DNA of 64,000 nucleotides, taken from assembly GCA_002786025.1 (NCBI GenBank), contig NHNW01000044.1:248001-312000 (forward strand). Reading direction: 5' to 3'. Origin of the DNA: Zasmidium citrigriseum. Taxonomy: Eukaryota; Ascomycota; Dothideomycetes; Mycosphaerellales; Mycosphaerellaceae. Positions 40,872 to 51,211 of the stretch are shown here, piece after piece. The translations under genes and the position numbers were made by a program. Each line of letters starts with the position of its first letter. Positions within the stretch are counted from its first letter, which is position 1. The notes below the pieces were generated by a model. The model saw nothing but the letters and a program-made list of their open reading frames with translations. It was not told the origin of the DNA and searched no databases.

Positions 40872-42254
40872 ATGAGATTCGTTATCCTCACGGCGGCCCT
40901 GACAGGACCACTCATAGTTGCTGGACAACTATCTGGATCCGTTGGGCCAACAACTTCACTGAAGGCAAAGTCCGCGGTGAAGGAATGCAATGTATTGGAC
41001 TATGGAGGCAAAGCAGACGGAAAGACGGACATTGGATCTGCCATCTCATCAGCCGCTGAGGCATGCTTGTCAGGCGGAGTCGTCATCATCCCGAATGGAA
41101 CATACGCCATGGACACTTTCGTCACGATCTCGGGAGCCAAAGGCATGGCCATACAACTAGACGGAATCATCAGCCGAACGGGCGAAGACGAGGACAACAT
41201 GTTCATGATCAAGCACACCACCGATTTCGAATTCCTCTCATCGACTGGCAAAGGAGCCGTCCAAGGCAACGGATACGAGTTCCACGCTCAGGGAAGCATC
41301 AGTGGACCGCGGATTCTACGTCTGGCGGACGTCTCTGACTTCTCGGTCCACGACCTGGCTTTGGTGGATTCGCCATCATTTCATTTCAGCATGGACAGTT
41401 GCTCGAATGGAGAGGTAAGAAAGCGGCGAAGAAATCCATGAGTATCTACTGACACAGATTCTCTCTTGCAGGTCTACAATCTTGCCATCCGCGGAGGAGA
41501 CTCAGGTGGCTTAGACGGGGTCGATGTTTGGGGAAACAACATCTTCGTACACGACGTCATGGTCACCAACAAGGACGAATGTGTCACCGTCAAATCGCCG
41601 GCTTCAAACATCCAAGTCGAGAACATCTACTGCAACTGGTCCGGAGGCTGTGCTATCGGGTCTTTGTCCACCGGCACCAACATCAGCAACATTCTGTACC
41701 GCAACATCTATACCTGGAAGGCCAATCAGATGATGATGATCAAGTCGAACGGCGGCGATGGCACGGTCGAGAATGTTGTCTTTGAGAACTTCATCGGACA
41801 CGGGAATGCATACTCTCTCGACGTTGACCAGTACTGGTCATCTCAAAGCGAAGGAGACGGTGACGGTGTCCAGTTGAGCAACATAACGTTCTCGAACTGG
41901 CATGGGACTGAAGCCAATGGCGCTGAACGAGGGCCCATCAAATTTGTCTGCGCCGATGGAGCGCCGTGCACTGACATAACCGTCAACGACTTTGCGATGT
42001 GGACCGAAGAGGGATCTACACAGTTCTACACCTGCCGAAGTGCATATGGAACTGGATTTTGTCTCAAAGGAGGAAGTGGTGCTTCGCCCTATGCTGCAGT
42101 CACAACCACAGTCTCGGCTGCACCATCCGGGTACTCAGCTGCGACGATGAAGGAGGATTTGAGCACTGCGTTTGGGACGACTGCCAGCATTCCGATCCCA
42201 ACGCATCCCGCAAGCTACTTCCCTGGCATACAGCCACTGAGCGCAGCGCCTTGA
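40872..42254 (+). CDS. Rhamnogalacturonan hydrolase (GH28, RGase A type); exons 40872-41414 and 41472-42254
   Basis: Predicted 441-aa secreted enzyme cleaving the rhamnogalacturonan I backbone. The signal peptide is [18 protein letters not shown]. The beta-helix carries GH28 motifs in rhamnogalacturonase form: [50 protein letters not shown] and ILYRNIYTW, where RGases replace the polygalacturonase RIK with a different segment. The C-terminal tail is Ser/Thr/Pro-rich. The 57-bp intron (GTAAGA...TTGCAG) keeps frame at NGE|VYNL. In-frame sequence upstream to 40815 lacks a signal and is discarded. Functionally it complements the adjacent endo-PG. Confidence 0.93.
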
Positions 42255-42305
42255 AAGTATTGAAAGATACGCAAAAGAAGGGCTGCATCTACTTTCTTCG
42301 TAGAT

Positions 42306-43132
42306 TCAAGCAATCACAACACTGTAACTAGAGACCGTGAACTTTGCTCCGCTGCCCTCGAAAGCCTCGGTCCCAGCACCAACGCTCTGCAAGTATTGTG
42401 AAGACGACAATCCCTGATTGGAGGTAAGGTAGTTCACAAAGTTCTTCAGATCACCACTGAAGCTTCCCACATTCCCGCTTGCTACAAAGGAAAACACGGT
42501 CATGCTCCCGTTCAATCCTTTGTACAACTTCCAGCTAACACCATTGATGCTGACTGTGGCGACCGGAACTGCATTACCATCGCTCCCGTAATTCGACGAA
42601 ATTGGTCCTGCGCCGCCAAGTGCAGCAAGCCAGATCATAATCTCGTATTGGGCTGACCCAGCGGCCGATGACGATGTGAACATGTCATAAGCGACATTGG
42701 CGATGATATTGGAGCCGCTGTAGGTCCAGGCCCAGCTTGTCTTCATCGAGCTGATGCTAGATAGCGTTCTTGCAGTAAATTTCACAACGGCGTTTGGGTA
42801 TGACTTGACATGACCTTGCCCGCCGGTCCAGGTCCATCTGAGAAGAGAAGATGTCAGCCTGGTACTGGAGTCTGCGGTGGTGATACGCACGTGGCATGCC
42901 ATTTCACTGTACTTCCACTGGCACTATCAACACCGAAGCATTGACTTCCGCCTGTAGCCTGATCGCGACCCCATAGGTTGTTATAGACAGTGTAGGTGCC
43001 GGTCTGTATCGAATCCCACTGGCCGCATAGGTCGGCTCGTTCGACGATCGTCTTACTCGGTGCTGCAGTAGCAAGTGCAGCAAGCGAGAGTGAAAGAAGG
43101 CGAAGGCTGAGGTACTGCATGATGTGTCGCAA
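42306..43132 (-). CDS. GH12 endoglucanase / xyloglucanase; exons 42891-43132 and 42306-42837
   Basis: Predicted 257-aa (253 if the ATG at 43120 is used) secreted glucanase. Signal peptide [20 protein letters not shown], then [47 protein letters not shown] (across the 53-bp intron), the catalytic Glu in [17 protein letters not shown], and the second Glu in [18 protein letters not shown]. These are hallmark GH12 segments; members hydrolyse beta-1,4-glucan or xyloglucan. Upstream, a TATATAA (minus strand, about 43192-43198) and a GGCTAAA at 43252-43258, the XlnR/Xyr1 core, are visible. Confidence 0.93.
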
Positions 43133-43251
43133 TCAGTTGAGTAGTGTTACGATCGGTCTCTCCGTAAACAACTTTCAGACTCTCTGTGCTTTATATACCT
43201 ATGATGCAAGAGTATGACGAGGCGGATGAACTCATGCAGTCCAATTCATCA

Positions 43252-43258
43252 GGCTAAA
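43252..43258 (+). promoter_or_regulatory. GGCTAAA motif upstream of the GH12 gene
   Basis: Matches the core bound by the xylanase regulator XlnR/Xyr1 in other ascomycetes, 120 bp upstream of the GH12 ATG. A single 7-mer can occur by chance. Confidence 0.3.
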
Positions 43259-43393
43259 ACGTTCATTAGCGGACCCCACTCAAAGTAGCTGTAGAAGGTA
43301 CGTACTTCCAATAGTTCAGCCTAGTCCGAAGCGTCAAAGGTGGACTTCATTTGTCCGGCTTGGGTGTATATTGTCGAAGCCGAAGGGGCATTG

Positions 43394-44947
43394 CTAACCG
43401 ACAACCACTCCACTTTTTGGGACGTGAGAAGAACTTGCTTGCTTTCTCGGCTGCAACCTCACTGCTTCGACAAGCTGAGGGGCAACTTCACGGATTCGAC
43501 ACAACGTCCGAGGTCGAGACTGCTGGAGTCGGTTCAGTCGCATTTCCGTGGCCACCTGACACGCCTGACACCAACCCAACTCCCGCTCCGCTCCCAATTC
43601 GGTAAAGAATGCTGCGAGGACTTGCAAAAGGACGCTCAAGACTGTTGCATAGGTAACGTTGGAGTACTGAGACCAATGATATACACCTCGGGCCAAGGTC
43701 GTAGCGGCGAGGTATGCATTGTCGGTCAATGTTGAAATTTGTAGTGGTGTTGAGCTGGCAAGATCAGGACAGGTTTTGACTGCACGAACGGCTGTGCAAT
43801 CGGCGATCAGACGAGCAAGCCAGGTTACAAGCCAAAGCATGGCCATTTCCTGGCGAAGGAAATGGTATTGCACGTTAAAATGGTTGTTCACGGACAGGAA
43901 GCAGTGCTGAGAGAAGCGTCAGTTCTTGTGTTGGCTGGACTTCGAAAGCATCACTCACCTCTTCGATCGTCGTGTCGAGATCTTCAGCCTGAACAATGAA
44001 TTGGGATGGCATGGTGAATGTCGTTGTCCAGGCTGCCGTTTGGTCCGAAAACCTGACCAATCTCCCCATGGCAGTCCGGAGCTCATCACCCGCTTCCCCA
44101 TCCTCCAGTAGCTTGTCAACGTCCTGAAGGTATCCAGGCAGAGGAATTGCCATCTCGTACCTATAAAGTCTGTCAGTGTTGTGCAACACAAAACACTGGA
44201 TCTATCTCACCAGCCGCGAAGAAATCCAAAGAGAGCCTTTCGAGGTCCTTCAACCAGGTTGTCGGAGAACAAGTCCCACGTCTCGAGATCCAGAGTCATA
44301 CCTCTCCTGAAGGCCAGACCAGAGAGCCAATTCAAAAACCAAGTTACCTGGAGTAGCTGCATGTCCAGATCATTACTGGTGTCGAAGGTGGACGGACCAA
44401 CATACTTCACAAATTCCTGAGAAGCATCGTAGTGGACCTTCCATGTCGCTTCTTGGTCATTGTCTTTCAAAGTCTCCTGGCAAAGCCCGACAAGTAGCAT
44501 GCCGACAAGGATGGCACGAGAGTTGTGGACTTTGGCCAGTTTTGGCACCATGCTGACATTCTGCGAAAGTGCTGTTAGAGCACGGCCGTAAGCATCTCTC
44601 GCCTGTTGCTTAAGGGCCAGGTCGGAATCATCTCTTGCGGCAAGGTGGCAACGAACAATGGCGTCGAAAGTTGTGCCGACCACGGAAGGCGTCATGTCGG
44701 CGGTGGCGAGAGCATCCATCCAACAATTCCGAACTCCCCGCTTGTATTCTAGTGTGAAGACTGCCCAAAGCTGTGCTCTTATGGCTTTGTTGTTCGCGGT
44801 GCCCAGACACTGATTCACATTGGCGCTGCTGCGTTTCGATGGCGGTTGCCTTTTACATAAGCGGCAAGGTGGACCGTTCTTGCAGCCACAGTGTGCTGAC
44901 GAGGCTGCAGCACGCACGAGGGGCTTCTGATTCTGCGTCATAGCCAA
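43394..44947 (-). CDS. Fungal regulator-like protein with an atypical N-terminal cysteine cluster; exons 44211-44947, 43959-44160, 43394-43906
   Basis: Predicted 483-aa protein. The body resembles the regulatory half of Zn2Cys6 factors: ARDAYGRALTALSQNV, SRAILVGMLLVGLCQETL, WFLNWLSGLAFRRGMTLDLETWD, LVTWLARLIADC. The N-terminus holds only HCGCKNGPPCRLCKRQPPS, four or five cysteines that do not form a complete CX2CX6C...CX2C cluster, although a missed upstream exon is possible. Introns of 50 and 52 bp keep frame. It lies at the edge of the carbohydrate island, convergent in orientation with the rhamnogalacturonase gene. It could be a regulator lacking its own DNA-binding domain. Confidence 0.6.
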
Positions 44948-45471
44948 TGCTAGAAAGTCCTGCTATTGAGAGGAATTAGGCATTTGCAAGTATCCGACTG
45001 CCGAAGGCCCTCGAGACCGACGATCTGGGTGAGACGTAAATCCGGAGTCGATGGTATGCAATGCCCGCCTTCTTCCTCGAGAGTCTCAGATACTCGCAGC
45101 TAGATCAGTAAGTCTCTTGGTGAGCGCATTGGTGTTTCTGATATGCATCGATTGATTTAGTCCTGAACAGTTCGTCATTGGCTCTTGGAAGATGCAAGCT
45201 GAAGAGATGAGGTGCGGCTGATGGTCTGACGCTTGTCTATATGATGACAAAATGTCGGGACGGGCCTTTGATCCTTCAAAAATGGACAGTCATCAATCGG
45301 TACGGGCCTTCAATCCTCCAGTCGTGAGCGCTAAGCCATCATCCTTGCAGGTTCGTAGAGATAAAATAGACGCCATGTCGGCTCTGGTCCTTGTCTTGAA
45401 ATGCATTCTCTCTTCTCAAAGTTGCTTTATAATCTCTCAATTCCGTCAAGGTCTTGGACATTACATTCGTC
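44948..45471. other. Divergent spacer upstream of the CmcJ-like gene
   Basis: 524 bp between the starts of the regulator-like gene and the CmcJ-like gene. No supported gene; short ORFs there are antisense or frame shadows. Confidence 0.4.
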
Positions 45472-46410
45472 ATGGGTTCTGTATCTTCCGACAACGAACG
45501 ATTCGTTACAACAACGCTGGCCTTTCGCTTGGATCCATCTCTTGGCGGCAGTGATGCGATTGAAGTTGGCAAGCACCATGATGTCAAAAGAGACCAACGT
45601 GATGTGAAAGTGTTCGATGTCACCGGCATGGAAGACAAGTTCACTTACGATGAGGCTGGCTTCCAGTTTATCCATCACAAGACAGCGATCTCAGACTTCC
45701 AGGACGATGAGACCGTGACTTCGAAGTATTACCAGGAAATTGCCGATCTCGCAAAGGAAACGTATGTTCCACGCTTGTCCAACTGCTCACAATTGCTAAC
45801 GCTACCAAAGAACAGGTGCAAACTTCGCTCATTGCTACCAGCACCTTCTTCGTGCTTCCAAACTTGATGGTCAAGAGAAACTGCCAGACAAGACATACGG
45901 GCCAGCGCACGCATTGCATGTCGACTACAACTACGTCGACACTCCGTCATACATCCAAACTATGCCAGAACGCCCTCAAGACTGGGAGCGTCTCTCTCGA
46001 TCCCGGTGGGCCATCTTCAGCGCTTGGCGACCATTGAGCAAGGTCACTCGAGACGCTCTTTGTGTGGGCGATAAAAGAACGATCCCGGACAGGGACTTGG
46101 TAGATGGATCTACGGACATGAGTGCTCCTGGTCGGAAGCAGAAACTTGGACTTTTCTGGGTCAACTGGAATCCCGAGCACAAGTACTACTATAAAAAGGA
46201 GATGGATGTCGAGGATGTTCTCTGGATCAAGCTGTATGATAGCGAGGATGATGGAAAGGCACGGTGTACGCCACATTCGTAAGTTGGTTTCTTTCAACCT
46301 GAGGAATCCAGGGCTGATTGTATCGACCTAGGGCTTTCCAAACTGCCGACGACCACGGTGGTGCCAGAGAGAGTATTGAGACCAGATGTATCGTGGTATG
46401 GGAAGCATGA
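45472..46410 (+). CDS. CmcJ/AsaB-like hydroxylase/desaturase family protein; exons 45472-45761, 45811-46278, 46332-46410
   Basis: Predicted 278-aa protein of the family that includes the cephamycin methoxylase subunit CmcJ and fungal AsaB/GA4-desaturase-like enzymes, often annotated as 2-oxoglutarate/Fe-dependent tailoring oxygenases. Recognisable: VFDVTGMEDKFTYDEAGFQF, TTGANFAHCYQH, the metal-site-like LHVDYNYVDTPSY, RWAIFSAWRPL, FWVNWNPEHKYYYKKEM, VLWIKLYDSEDDGKA and the C-terminal PHSAFQTADDHGGARESIETRCIV. Introns are 49 and 53 bp. Such enzymes usually sit in secondary-metabolite clusters, but no synthase is visible in the window, so the substrate is unknown. Confidence 0.85.
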
Positions 46411-46973
46411 ACGCTTCTCAGAGCTGAAAGGATGTCTTCGAACCTCTCTCAAGTCATTTGAAATGTATGAACCCACTGCGATTCCGTACCTTCCTAGAGA
46501 GGAAACCTTGAAAATTAGCGTCGCCTTTCACATGTAATGCCAACCAGCCGTCCAGAACATCGCTTCAAGCCTCCAAAGGAAGGGTCTTTGACAGATACAC
46601 AGGCGAGATCATAGTCTCGTTGTCTATAGGGAGCTTCATTGTCTTGTCCTGGTTGTTTGTAGAAATAAGTCGAAGAATCGGCGGCGCTGGCCCACACGTG
46701 GCACGTGTCCGAAGCTACCAAGCGCGCACAAAACTTTCCGCGCTTCACTTCCGCTGCGTCGACACCCTGAGGAAGCAACACGACCAATCTCGAGCGCGTT
46801 GCATCTTGCGCAACTTCTACCGTGTCCTGAGATCGGCTCCTGTACCTGCACGGCCTGTCGTTGTTTTGCAGGCTCGGGGCTTCAGATACTGCTGGATGCA
46901 CTCTTGAAAATTGAAATCTCCGCCATCCGCGATACACCCTTCACCGCCATCGCCACCAACCCGATATCCCACG
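46411..46973. other. Spacer upstream of the tandem-repeat protein gene
   Basis: 563 bp with no supported gene; the last ~60 bp are C/A-rich, leader-like. Confidence 0.4.
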
Positions 46974-48890
46974 ATGCGGCCCAGACGGGGAGGGCAAGCA
47001 CCCAGGGGCGCCAAGGAACCCTTCCTCAGTTCAGGGAGCGTCAAAGACTACCTGTCTCTTCGTGACCAAGACGACGTCAACGACCTCATCTGGAGCATTG
47101 CAAACAGATGTCCGGAATACATGGTGTTCAAACTGGAATACATGAAGATGCAGAAGTCAGGGGCGGTCGGGAAGATATTTAACCCACAGTACGCGTCCAT
47201 CCGCCGCCTGGCTCAATCTGGCCATGAGGCAGTGACATCAGAGAGCCCGCGATGGAGTAGTATGGACATGAAACAAATGACGGCGCGGCTTTATCGTGCC
47301 ATTGATCTGTTTGTCCGCCCGGAAACGCGTGAGAATGCTGGTGAACCATCCTCAGGGCCATCCAGCCTTCCGACAGACGTCAAGCTCACACAGAACCCTC
47401 AACCTGGCTATCGCGACTGGTTCATCGGCGCTCTATGCAGCCTCATTGCGTCGAGGTTTACCGGTACACGCTGCTTCTCATTATCCGCCACGAACCCCAG
47501 AGATTATCAGCAACTGGTCAAGCAATGCGAAGACTGGCAGCGCGTGAACGCGCCTGATTGGAACATCAAAGCGTGGATACAGGCAAATAGCAAGAACCTC
47601 AACGGTCGGGACACAAAGAAGGCAAAGAAGTCGAAGGTTCCATCCCCATCTAGTCGCACAGGCCGAGATGCAGATGCTGCGGATTCCGACTTCAACTTGA
47701 TGGAGGATGAGGCCGATGTTCAAGCACTGGACTATCTTGATGCCGATGAGTCCCAAGATGTCATCACAGATCCCGCGCCTTCAAGACATCAACCACCAGA
47801 CCTCGATTGGAGCCAGCCTGGACGCGTTGCTCGAACGATGTACCCAGACGATGTCTCTGCACAGTCCCCGAACTTGATGTCAGATACACCTCGTCCACAA
47901 CAGGAGAGTCTCACGGGGTTCGACGCGTCAGTTCCAACTCTCCAGATAAGCGAGGATCTCGTTTCGTCCGAGGTGGACAGTGTGAACGGTACGATGTCCC
48001 CCATTTTCCTCGCGCTCTCAAGCCTGAGCTAACATATGTTAGGGATTCTACAGAACATGCGGAGTGGTCTTCCGGTCGATGAGTGGTATGTGTACGAAGT
48101 TACTCAGCGTTTCTTCGAGTGGGCCGAGACGACGGTGGCTACCGTAGCCGCCCACAGAGTCCGCTCGCCTGCGCTTGAACGCCTCAAAGGCATACGGGGA
48201 TTCGTCGACGATGATGTTACGAATCTCCTCGACCTCCACACCACTGCCATCGAGATTAGCGACTGCATCACTAGCTTGGATGAGCTTGTGGAGGGTTTGC
48301 GCTCGAAGGCCTCAGAACAGGACGTGGACCAGAGGACGGAGAGAGTCTGCGATGAGATGTCGAGAGACCTTCAGAAAATCATAGCAGACCTGGATCAGGC
48401 GCACGACGAGCTGCGTAACATCCACCGCCAGGCAAGAGGTCGCATAACCAAAGCCCGTGACGAAGCTCGCCAACCCGAGGAGGAGGAGGAGGAGCGAAAG
48501 AAGAAAGAAGAGAAGGACCGTCGTCAAAAGGAGCTGGAGGAGGCGACTCACCAGTCACGCAAGCGAAAGGCAGAGAGGGATCTCAGGGAGACAGAAGACG
48601 GCGACGCGATGGAAGGCATGACACGTCACGAGCTTGAGCGCCAGGACAAGAGACGACGCCAGGAGGAGGAAGCGCGCCAGAAGGAAGAAGCGCGCCAGGA
48701 GGGAGAAGTGCGCCAGGAGGGAGAAGTGCACCAGGAGGGAGAAGTGCACCAGGAGGGAGAAGTGCACCAGGAGGGAGAAGTGCACCAGGAGGAGGAAGCG
48801 CAGAACCACAACGAGCAGCCGCAGAGCCTTTGGCAAGCTGCGTGGGCCAAGGTCCGACCATGGTTCGGTGGCAACAAGTCCAGCGGCTGA
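46974..48890 (+). CDS. Hypothetical coiled-coil protein with a C-terminal Glu/Gln repeat; exons 46974-47988 and 48043-48890
   Basis: Predicted 620-aa protein. The N-terminal ~210 residues contain a globular-looking region (DDVNDLIWSIANRCPEYMVF, YRDWFIGALCSLIASRFTG) that I do not recognise. An acidic linker follows, then a helical region after the 54-bp intron (DVTNLLDLHTTAIEISDCIT) and a long charged coiled coil rich in Glu/Arg/Lys. Near the end are six-residue repeats (R/H-QEGEV) coded by an 18-bp tandem array, and a final WQAAWAKVRPWFGG. There is no signal or membrane span. Start at 46974 is the first ATG; the upstream frame lacks one. Confidence 0.7.
48654..48797 (+). repeat. 18-bp tandem repeat, about eight units, inside the coiled-coil gene
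   Basis: Consensus GTGCACCAGGAGGGAGAA. Units at 48672, 48690, 48708, 48726, 48744, 48762 and 48780, with a degenerate one at 48654. Three central units are identical, which points to recent expansion. It codes for VHQEGE-type hexapeptides. Confidence 0.85.
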
Positions 48891-49320
48891 GTAATGGGAG
48901 ATTCGGCAATGGAGGCTGCAAAGGGAATGATCTCATGTCCTTTCACTGTTAGGGGAGTTGGAAGAGGGGAATGTGGGCTTGCTCTCACATGATAACTCAA
49001 GTGCATCCTGTGGAAGGTCTTGAGACGAGAGACTGGCGAAAAGTATCAGAGCGCGCCTATTGTTGAATGGCTATTGCGTGTTTTGTCGCATGCACGCTGT
49101 TCAAGCAAACACATTGCATGTCTTTATGTAAGTAGATAGTATGGTACGAATCAATGCTAGAAATAGAACGCTATGTCCGAAGACACTCAACAGAACGCTG
49201 GATCGATGAAAACACGCATGCAATCGCACCGCAGAATTTCAAGAAAGTCGTGTCTTCGTGAGTCATCAAGTCCCGTCACCACAAGTCATATCCCCAACTT
49301 TGAACTCCTGCCCACTCTCT
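48891..49320. other. Convergent 3' spacer
   Basis: 430 bp between two converging hypothetical genes. Nothing recognisable apart from probable terminators. Confidence 0.4.
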
Positions 49321-50109
49321 TCACACCCTCGCAGCGGGCTCATATTCCAGTAGGCCGGGTCCGAATGGCCGATGGTGATGATGGCCATTAGAGTGTCGGC
49401 TGTGCTGGCTACCATTCTTGCTCGAGCGACGGTAATCTTGGGGCTTGTCCCAGGGAAGCTGACCAACTCGCGGGGAGTCGACTCTCGTCGGTGGGGTCGG
49501 ACCCAGGTATCGTCCACGGTGATCTTGATGGCCATTGGCAACTGCTGTGTTCACGACAGCGGCGGTCGACAAGTCATTCCCGTTGGCAATCCGGGTCGAT
49601 GCATCAGCACTGCGGTGTGCAGCGTCAGCCGCATACATGGTAGCTTTGGCAGACTTTCTGGTCGCTTTCGCGGATTCTTTTGTCGCTTGAGTGGACATGC
49701 TGACGGCGACTACACTGGCCACACTGGCAATGCTGGCGACGGTCGCCCAGAACGTCTTCTTTTTGAACCACGGCTTTTCGGGGTCGAAATCATTCCGAGG
49801 AGACGGCGGTGCACGACGAGGAGAAGGAGACCTCGACCTAGACCTTGAATAGCTGCGACGCCGTTGAGAGTATGAGCGGCGTCTTGGTGGAGGCTTCGTC
49901 TCTGCAGCTGATTGGAACGACTCCCGGGATTGTCTTCTGCTCAGAGATAAGTCGCTCCGAGTGGACGGCCTGCGTTTCGGCTGGTACTTCTTTCTAGAGT
50001 CGAAGACATCGTCGGGATAGTAAGTGACGCCGATGGCCGGGTCTGCCGAGCCCGACATTGAAGTCGGTGAGAGAGTTGTCGTGGTGAGGATGTCTTGAAG
50101 TACTGCCAC
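49321..50109 (-). CDS. Hypothetical RS-rich single-span protein, 262 aa
   Basis: Single-exon ORF. Residues ~38-100 are Arg/Ser-rich with RS dipeptides (RRRSYSRSRSRSPSPRR). A short hydrophobic stretch (FWATVASIASVASVVAVSM, ~120-140) could be one membrane helix. It is followed by an Ala-rich helical repeat (TQATKESAKATRKSAKATMYAADAA) and a His/Pro-rich tail. No family recognised; the composition is constrained enough to suggest a real gene. Confidence 0.55.
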   Translation of the reverse strand: MAVLQDILTTTTLSPTSMSGSADPAIGVTYYPDDVFDSRKKYQPKRRPSTRSDLSLSRRQSRESFQSAAETKPPPRRRSYSQRRRSYSRSRSRSPSPRRAPPSPRNDFDPEKPWFKKKTFWATVASIASVASVVAVSMSTQATKESAKATRKSAKATMYAADAAHRSADASTRIANGNDLSTAAVVNTAVANGHQDHRGRYLGPTPPTRVDSPRVGQLPWDKPQDYRRSSKNGSQHSRHSNGHHHHRPFGPGLLEYEPAARV

Positions 50110-51211
50110 GAGTCAAGGACAGCGAACGTGTTCGAAGGACGTGCAGCTGTCAGACCCTAAATGGAAAGCATGAGCTCGATACCGATGTCATCAGGAAGAT
50201 GTGAACGGCGATGTGCCATGACACCATCGCTGGCCGTCGAGGAATCCCAGTCTTGTGTTTCAAGCGTTTCCCGGAAGCTGAAGTTGGTTTGCAACTTCAT
50301 ACGCTGAATTCGCCCGGGCAATCCTTGCAAATATAACCTCTGCCCACGCTTGCAGCCCGAGATATTGAAAGAACGACGTGGCACGCCGGAGGTCGAATGC
50401 AATCTCGCCCCGGAAATGCGGAAATGCTCGGGCACGAAGAAAGCGTAAAGCTGCTGACGACGCCGCATTCCATCATTTTGCGAGCGACAAGAAGGACGAG
50501 ATAACAGAAGCCGTCAGTCCAAAGCTGTGAGAGGAGTTCGTGAAGGAGAACGAAATGCCGGACGGCACAAGCACCTAGGGAATCGTGACAGCGGGAGATA
50601 TGACCGTATACAGAATGGTGATCCGAGTCGACTTACGAACTGCGCCATCCCGGAATGCAAGCAGCAAGCAACATCGAAGGTCGATGGCCCTGTACATTTG
50701 CCAAAGCCGTATTATCCGCTGCATTGCACGCCCGGCAGACGCTTGTACACCGCTGTATGAAACAAGCTGCTGAAGAAGAGACAAAGTCCCAGCCTCGGTG
50801 ACCACAGTGCCTGATATCTCGGTGTCTCGCATCAAATTGATGGCTGGCTCTTCCAGGAAACGAGTGGATGGAAAAGAAGCAAAGCTCGCAGGATGAATTG
50901 GAAAAGCTGGGGATTGCGAGGTCACGGGACTGCCAGCCACCTTGAATGAATGAGGGAAGGCGTCAGCTCCTTCCACTCGATTCTCGAACTCAATTGGCCG
51001 TTCATCCTTCGCAAACCTAGGCCCCTTTCGGCCTGTATCGCGAATACCAAAACAAACAAAACTACAGTGCCAGGCTTCAGTGATCAGTGATGGTTACGTG
51101 CGTGTGCGGCGCAGAAGAGTCCGCGGTGATGGCAGGACGTCGAACATATAATGAGCTCCATGGCCACATGGCAAGTCGCCAGTGCTCAGCAGATTCTCAG
51201 ACATCACAAAG
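50110..51211. other. 1.1-kb spacer before the carotenoid oxygenase gene
   Basis: Contains the upstream regions of the RS-rich gene (minus) and the carotenoid oxygenase gene (plus). ORFs at 50157-50468 and 50575-50976 on the minus strand show no domain, signal or conserved look. No RNA gene seen. Confidence 0.4.

Noticed and set aside
50157..50976. Two minus-strand ORFs (103 and 133 aa) before the carotenoid oxygenase gene
   Set aside because: No domain, no signal peptide, no splice support.
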